This document shows, piece by piece, positions 57,673 through 64,000 of a stretch of 64,000 nucleotides of DNA. The position numbers and the translations under genes are program-made. The stretch spans positions 3,395,473 to 3,459,472 of the forward strand of contig NC_088775.1 in NCBI RefSeq assembly GCF_954871325.1, given 5' to 3'. Each line of letters starts with the position of its first letter. Positions within the stretch are counted from its first letter, which is position 1. This DNA is from Gordionus sp. m RMFG-2023. Taxonomy: Eukaryota; Nematomorpha; Gordioida; Chordodea; Parachordodidae. The notes below the pieces were generated by a model that worked only from the letters and a program-made list of their open reading frames with translations, was not told the origin of the DNA and ran no database searches.

Positions 57673-57834
57673 TCATCGGGTCGGCCCAATGGGTCGGCTC
57701 ATGTGGCCCATTGGGTCGGGTCGGGTCTGATCTATGGCTAAATGGGTTGGCTCGGGTTTTAGGTCGTTTTTTTCGGCTCAAACCTTGCTGGGTTTTCGGC
57801 CAAGCCGACCCGACCCAGCAATTTAACAACACTA

Positions 57835-57842
57835 ATATGAAC
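57835..57842. repeat. Right target-site duplication of the giant hAT
   Basis: atatgaac, matching 47869-47876; it also forms the start of the continuing foldback element. Confidence 0.85.
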
Positions 57843-58256
57843 CACGCCATTAGATAAATTACTATTGCTTTAGCTTGGCTCAGTAATTATATCAATTTAT
57901 AATGTCATATATAGCTCCCATACTATAAGTAGTTTTACTATGAATTAATTTAATAAATATTAATTAAATAAAAACCTCGACTGACAAATTTTACAAAAAT
58001 AAAGTTTATAGCTATTTTAAATAACTTGCGCTATCTAGCGGAAATTTAACTTTTTTACCAAAATGCGATTAATTCATATAATTACTGAGCCAAGCACAAG
58101 CAATAATTTTAGTAATGCTTTATCTAATGATGTGGTACATAAATCAAAAGAAAAACCATAATAAAATGAGGTAACACAAGCATAATATTAAACTTTTTAA
58201 TTAAAACACTAAGGTATATATTATAATAATAGCGAATATTATAATGAAGAATGTTT
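57843..58256. mobile_element. Continuation and right arm of the foldback element
   Basis: Inner inverted ends: cattagataaattactattg ... ggctcagtaattatat and its imperfect inverse up to ggtacataaat. Together with 47690-47876 this forms one long palindromic element of about 0.6 kb. Confidence 0.7.
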
Positions 58257-58975
58257 TTTATGTAGTCCATATACTGATAATCTTTACCCTAAAATATATA
58301 GTATTGTTAAATATATCAATTTTCATAAAACTTAATATAAAATAAACTATTATCATCAGTTTCAGTTTAAAAAACTAATTAAGATAAGGCGAAAATAGAG
58401 ATAAATATTATATTTTAATAAAAATCATACACCTTTTTATCGAATTCGCTATTATCTATAGTGCATTAACTATAACTGAGGCTTAGTTCTATTTGTTTTT
58501 CTAAAGAAAAATAATTACAAAGATAATAAATACCTACCGAACATGACCTATCCAATCGGAAAATTATAATATAAATGTTCTCATAATAATCAAAAGTTTA
58601 CATTTGAATTCTTATTTTACCAATAAAAACAAGAAATATTACTATTTTTTTACATGCGCTCATAATAATCCAAAGTTTACATTTAATTTATATAATGTAA
58701 ATATATTTAAAAAAAAATCTTAATGTCTCTTATTAATGTTAATATAAAAAAGTAAAAAAAACTAATTAATATCTATTAAAAACAAAAAATAAATATTCTT
58801 ATGTCAAACTCTCCTGTCAAGTCAAACATTATTTATACTAGGTAGTGTATATTCTATAAATTTTCGCTAATTTCAAATTTTTAAAAATTTTTTTTCAACC
58901 AATGAATTTTTTTATATTTTATTGGGAATGATAAATTTATTATTTGCTTTTTTTAAAATACAATATATATTATAG

Positions 58976-60153
58976 GGTAGTTTTCAATATTCACAAAATT
59001 GAAATGTGGGAAAATAATTCTCAAAACTTTTATAAAATATGCAATATGTTAAAATACTACACAGAAGAAATAAATAACAAAGAAATAGATGGATTGTATT
59101 GTTCTCTTTCATCATTTATTTATATTATTTTTTAGATTTGAAAAACATATTGATAAATTAATCCAGAATTCTTCTATTGAGTTAAACTATCTACAACAAA
59201 CTAACCGTGATCTAAAGTAATTATACAGATTATGCATATTTTATTTAAATTTAGAGAGAGAATTGAAACCATTAATGAAAATGTTGATAACAATATTATA
59301 CCTGTTAATTTGATTGAAGTATATTATTTTTTTGAATGTTTTATTAATTAATATTAGGAGGTGGACCAGTTACGAATAATGGGTAATAAGTTAAATGATA
59401 TATCAGAAATTAAGTTTAATGAGAATTTAATTCTCAATCCACAACTGGCTATAAAAGGCCAAGAAACTATTTTAGAAAATTATATAGAAGATGAATCATC
59501 TTTATATAATTCTATATCTGAGATGTATTTTACTGATATCAAGTCATTAGAAGTGATTTTGCATAATAAACTTAGTTCTACTTTTTTAATTTAGTCTATT
59601 CATGATAATTCTATCATTAACATTCATAAATATTCCATTGGAGACCATAAAACTTATGATTTGGATATAGTACATATTTTAAAAGGGTATAAAATTATTA
59701 TTTCAACCATTGATCATTATATAACTAGTCTATCAAATTTATATATAAAGAATGGTGAATTATCATGCCAAATTTATGCAATTAATGGACATTTTTCCCT
59801 ATATCAAGATATAAATGATAATTGCAATGATATGCAAACTTTGAATGAATATATAAAATTACTTTATAAAGAAATCTTCAAGTTTAAATGTTTCAATAAT
59901 ATAAATTAATTTTGAATCATAGAGATACAACAAAATCAAGGGTAGATAATGTAGTCAATGAATTAAATAATGCCGAATATAATTATAAAATAAATTATTT
60001 AAAATTTTTACCTAAATTGGAAGATTGCCTCAAATGCTTGATTATCAATGATGCTAATGCAGATTTTAAAGCACCTTACTCCTATATATTAAAATTACAA
60101 TCTAAAGTTTATTATTTTTTTATTTTAAAATTTATATTATTTAGTTAATTTAA
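58976..60153 (+). CDS. Unrecognised coiled-coil-like K/N-rich protein, 7 small exons with about 40-bp introns
   Basis: Exons 58976-59095, 59136-59216, 59255-59318, 59358-59552, 59595-59889, 59925-60106 and 60145-60153. Every junction is GT-AG, phases join, introns are 35-42 bp, and from the first in-exon Met (59004) the sum is 918 bp, exactly 306 codons including TAA. Unspliced, each frame is closed by stops inside the introns. The protein starts MWENNSQNFYKICNMLKYYT, is rich in Asn, Ile, Lys and Glu, has no signal peptide or membrane span, and shows heptad-like stretches such as ELNYLQQTNRDLKERIETI. The exon 1 frame stays open upstream of the Met to an acceptor-like TATAG at 58975, so a further 5' exon is possible. 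I do not recognise the family; a coiled-coil structural or mitotic role is a guess. Short introns contrast with the two other genes. Confidence 0.6.
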
Positions 60154-60859
60154 AATACTTATTTACTTAAAATATGCTAAGATTTTACTTTATGCCTCAC
60201 ATTTATAGCTATCACAAAATATCGTGATATTTTATTTAGCTGCTTAAACAAAATTAATAATATTATATAATTATCAAATATAACGGTTACAATTTAGCCA
60301 TTAACCTTAAATCATCTTATCATCATTGTGGTTACTATAAATGTGGTCTTACACCGCACTGTCTCTAATTGAAAATTGGTTTAGAAGTATTAAATCTGTG
60401 TGACAATGAAAAAATTATCTGCACTAGCCCTTTTACTTTAAAACTATCAGAATGATAAGATGGAGAGAGTGGTGATTAGTGTTATTAAAAAGCACCTGAT
60501 TTGGGTTGATTTAAAAAAATTGCCTGATTATGATTAAAACCAAAATGACATTGTGTAAGACTACAGATTTTGCTCGAAATGCTTACACATCTTTGCCAAA
60601 TCTTTATGCTTAGTACAATTATTTCCATGTAACCTGAGTTATATAGTTGAATATATATTTATATCTCATATAAAATATAAAATTTTTACACAACCAATAT
60701 TGGTTGCCACATGGCAGCACGCCTAAATTACTTGTCTTGAAAAAAAAGCAAATTTTTTTTAAACCCAAAAATTGATGTTTTTTTTTACCTTAAATTATAA
60801 TACTAATATTAACAATTCAACCATTTTTATGTGAAGAAATAATTTGAATTATTTAAAAT
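60154..60859. other. Intergenic, no gene seen
   Basis: AT-rich; no repeat or coding mark beyond a weak gttattaaaaagc at 60480. Confidence 0.5.
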
Positions 60860-61040
60860 TAGTGTTGCTAAATAACTTGATTTAGGACATTTTTAAATCA
60901 CGGTTTTATCGAAAAACATATTACCCAAATCCCCGAGATTACGCTAAAACGTACTAGAAGGGATCTGGCCATCTTTTTGGCGAAAGATGGGGAGGGGGTT
61001 TCAATAATAGTTATTTGGCTAAAAAGTCGGTTATGACTGA
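60860..61040. repeat. GTTGTTAAA-family MITE, right end lost
   Basis: tagtgttgctaaataacttg, then cccgagattacgctaaaacg and tatttggctaaaaagtcgg. Confidence 0.5.
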
Positions 61041-61430
61041 TAATAATTTATCAGTATTTATTTACATAATTCCTAATTGTGCTTATACGCGGAAAGGGTT
61101 CGAACCGGTTTTTGAAGGTTCAGACCGGAAGTGATATCATTATTTTTTTTTACGAATCGAACCTGAATCGCGAATCTTTATTTTTATTTTATGTGAACCG
61201 AACCGATAATTGTTACGGTTTTGGATCCCTAGAAAAAAAAATAAAATAAATAAAGACGCGCCTAGTATTTTTTTTTTATAAAGCATGCATGGCCACGTTT
61301 TTAGCCCAAGACAAGTGACGTCACCGGGACGCGAATATATTAATGCATTTATAATATAAGGTTTAAAGAGATATTATATATATAACTTCTTTTTAGATGA
61401 AGTATAGAATTTGAGAAGGATGAGAGTTGT

Positions 61431-61611
61431 GTTGTTAAACGGCTCTAACCAGAAAAATATTGCCTAATCCTCGAAATTTCGATAATATATGTTCTAGACC
61501 CTTCGTTCCTTCTATGAGCAAAATCTTCAGGCTTGGGTAATATTTTTTTTCTGGATTGAGTTAGCCGTTTTTTGAAAATCGGCTCAAAAACGAGCCATGT
61601 AACTAACATTG
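61431..61611. repeat. GTTGTTAAA-family MITE
   Basis: gtgttgttaaacggctctaa ... aaaatcggctcaaaaacgag and a decayed right end. Confidence 0.6.
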
Positions 61612-62051
61612 AAATAATACCTTTGTTAAATTTTTTTTTAAATTTTATTGATATTTGGATGACATTCTTTAAGAGTCATTATTCCTTCAATATAGTTAGA
61701 TAAATGTGAGAATGAAGGAAATAGGTTCCAGTCAGTTAAAGATCTCGGATCCCTCATGAACGGCATATTGTAAAATGCTTCTTCAAAATTTTTATTTTTT
61801 CTTTTCTTCAATTTTCAATTTAATGTAATAAGACGTCGAGAAAGATAAAATCTTGATTTTTCTTGCTTACCCCTTCCTTCCAAATACCGGATTCACAAAA
61901 ATTAATTTTAAAATAAAATATAATAAATAAAAAGTATCATGTAATTTGTATACTTATTTGAAAAAAAAATCGTAAATAAAATTACAAGTTACTTGTATTT
62001 CAAAACACGGGTATACTTTAAATAACTTTCCTCTAAATTATTCGATTAAAT

Positions 62052-63919
62052 TGGTGTTGTTTGAGATTTTAACTAAAATAAACATTAATGTAAAGACTGG
62101 AGATTTTTGCCCCGTAAGTTGCAGAAAGGTTAGGAACCTTTGCCAGAGCTCGAGGCTAAGATTATATTATTATTATGGCTTAAAATCTTTATTCGGTCTG
62201 TTTTTTAGGCTTAAAATCTTATTCGATCCGTTTTCTAGGCTTAAAATCTTATTCGGTCATTTTTTTAGGCTTAAAATCTTATTCGGTCCGTTTTTAGGCT
62301 TAAAATCTTATTCGGTCATTTTTTTAGGCTTAAAATCTTATTCGAACCGTTTTTTAGGCTTAAAATCTTATTCGAACCCTTTTTAGGCTTAAAATCTTAT
62401 TCGGTCAGTTTTTATTCGGTCCTTTTTTTAGGCTTAAAATCTTATTTGGTCCGTTTATTTAGGTTTAAAATCTTATTCGATCCGTTTTTTAGGCTTAAAA
62501 TCTTTATTCGGTCTGTTTTTTAGGCTTAAAATCTTATTCGATCCGTTTTCTAGGCTTAAAATCTTATTCGGTCATTTTTTTAGGCTTAAAATCTTATTCG
62601 GTCCGTTTTTAGGCTTAAAATCTTATTCGCTCATTATTTTAGGCTTAAAATCTTATTCGAACCGTTTTTTAGGCTTAAAATTATATTCGGTCCGTTTTTT
62701 AGGCTTAAAATCTTATTTGGTCCGTTTATTTAGGCTTAAAATCTGATCCGTTTTTTAGGCTTAAAATCTTTATTCGGTCTGTTTTTTAGGCTTAAAATCT
62801 TATTCGATCCGTTTTCTAGGCTGAAAATCTTATTCGGTCATTTTTTTAGGCTTAAAATCTTATTCGGTCTGTTTTCAGGCTTAAAATCTTATTCGGTCAT
62901 TTTTTTAGGCTTAAAATTTTATTCGAACCGTTTTTTAGGCTTAAAATCTTATTCGGTCCGTTTTTTAGGCTTAAAATCTTATTTGGTCCGTTTATTTAAG
63001 CTTAAAATCTTATTCGATCCGTTTTTTAGGCTTAAAATCTTATTCGAACCCTTTTTAGGCTTAAAATCTTATTCGGTCAGTTTTTATTCGGTCCTTTTTT
63101 TAGGCTTAAAATCTTATTTGGTCCGTTTATTTAGGCTTAAAATCTTATTCGTTCCGTTTTTAGGCTTAAAATCTTATTCGGTCCATTTTTAGGCTTAAAA
63201 TCTTATTCGGTCCGTTTTAGCTTAAAATCTTATTCGGACCGTTTTTAAGCTTAAAATCTTCAACGGTCCGTTTTTAAGCTTAAAATCTTCAACGGTCCGT
63301 TTTTTAAGCTTAAAATTATATTCGGTCCCTTTATTTAGGCTTAAAATCTTATTCGGTCCCTTTTTTAAGCTTAAAATCTTATTCGGTCCCTTTTTTAAGC
63401 TTAAAATCTTATTCGGTCCGTTTTTTAGGCTTAAAATCTTATTCGGTCCATTTTTTAGGCTTAAAATCTTATTCGGTCCATTTTTTAGGCTTAAAATCTT
63501 ATTCGGTCCGTTTTAGCTTAAAATCTTATTCGGACCGTTTTTAAGCTTAAAATCTTCAACGGTCCGTTTTTAAGCTTAAAATTTTATTCGGTCCGGTTTT
63601 TAAGCTTAAAATCTTATTCGGTCCATTTTTTAGGCTTAAAATCTTATTCGGTCCGTTTTAGCTTAAAATCTTATTCGGACCGTTTTTAAGCTTAAAATCT
63701 TCAACGGTCCGTTTTTAAGCTTAAAATTTTATTCGGTCCGGTTTTTAAGCTTAAAATTATATTCGGTCCGTTTATTTAGGCTTAAAATCTTATTCGGTCC
63801 GTTTTTTAAGCTTAAAATCTTATTCAGTCCATTTTTTAGGCTTAAAATCTTATTCGGTCCGTTTTTTAGGCTTAAATTTTTATTCGGACCGTTAAATATG
63901 GGCCTGTTTAACAACGGTA
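62052..63919. mobile_element. GTTGTTAAA-family element swollen by a 30-bp satellite
   Basis: Left end TGGTGTTGTTTGAG, right end TTTAACAACGGTA, flanks gattaaat / ggttaaat (7 of 8). After a recognisable MITE part (gctcgaggctaaga, 62149 on) a tandem array fills the rest. Confidence 0.75.
62177..63895 (+). repeat. 30-bp satellite, about 57 units
   Basis: Unit about ggcttaaaatcttattcggt plus ccgttttttag, length 28-32, with higher-order duplications (62205-62400 resembles 62520-62690; 63230-63300 resembles 63530-63720). Translates to RLKILFGPF-type strings, not a gene. Confidence 0.95.
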
Positions 63920-64000
63920 GGTTAAATAACTAAAAAAAAATACCAGAATTCCGAAATGGTTACTTTTAAAAATTGAATATTTTCGTAATATTTTTTGATC

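Larger units (their letters stand above)
47877..57834 (+). mobile_element. Giant hAT transposon, about 10 kb, with mirror-image 13-bp arrays at its ends
   Basis: Terminal inverted repeats TAGTGTTGTTAAAT / ATTTAACAACACTA are flanked by identical atatgaac (47869-47876 and 57835-57842). Inside each end comes a GC-rich lead-in with cgacccaatgggcc, then an array of about 13-bp units (gggtcggcttgct left, agcaagccgaccc right), then a shared sequence starting gcgttaaaatttgtcata, then about 120-bp repeats. The centre holds a hAT transposase split into exons (50953 to 55305) with a BED finger and C-terminal dimerisation domain. Smaller hAT-type elements have invaded it, including the stretch between BED finger and catalytic core, so it is probably no longer autonomous. 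Autonomous hATs are usually 2.5-5 kb. Confidence 0.85.

Noticed and set aside
57055-57741. 228-codon frame of SRPSKPTQQADP-type repeats
   Set aside because: Same array on the opposite end of the giant hAT; composition artefact.
62051-63192. RLKILFGPF-type leucine-rich repeat frames
   Set aside because: Translation of the 30-bp satellite; varies with unit length and lies in a MITE.
62177-63895. Possible CRISPR-like array
   Set aside because: There are no unique spacers; units are contiguous, and the genome is an animal's.

Overview
This is a repeat-saturated, AT-rich piece of an invertebrate animal genome. It carries two large intron-rich host genes and one small one, embedded in DNA transposons. 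The best clue to the host is a secreted astacin protease with the domain order astacin, EGF, CUB, TSP1 and a CGGCG-type thrombospondin repeat. That is the arrangement of nematode NAS-36/NAS-37-like (subgroup V) moulting proteases. A canonical TBL1 co-repressor gene is also present. A nematode, possibly a non-Caenorhabditis (enoplean-like) lineage, is my inference and is not proven.

Layout. 1.4-17.8 kb, plus strand: the astacin gene, 11 recognisable exons with long introns. It shows signs of damage: an internal exon duplication, no recognisable middle of the protease domain, and a TGA where an EGF cysteine is expected. 18.5-39.4 kb, minus strand: a full-length TBL1/TBLR1 gene. I could assemble 15 exons with GT-AG junctions and consistent phases into a 635-codon reading frame. 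The two genes converge tail to tail. The 9.3-kb intron 7 of TBL1 holds hAT transposons and a Ty3/gypsy fossil inserted in one of them. 39.7-42.7 kb: an RTE-like LINE, head to head with TBL1. 44.6-47.4 kb: long homopurine tracts. 47.9-57.8 kb: a roughly 10-kb hAT transposon with perfect 8-bp target duplications. Its two end regions are mirror-image arrays of a 13-bp repeat, and in the middle lies an exon-split BED-finger transposase gene. 59.0-60.2 kb: an unrecognised K/N-rich gene with about 40-bp introns. 62.1-63.9 kb: a 30-bp satellite lying inside a MITE.

The unifying feature is a crowd of short hAT-type elements in several sequence families. Two families end in (T/C)AG(T/A)GTTGTTAAA. For many of them I could read the 8-bp target duplications directly. 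Several have grown tandem arrays inside them (13, 25 and 30 bp units), so the window looks like a series of stages from transposon to satellite DNA. Nesting gives relative ages: the giant hAT sits inside an older foldback element and is itself invaded by smaller hAT-type elements.
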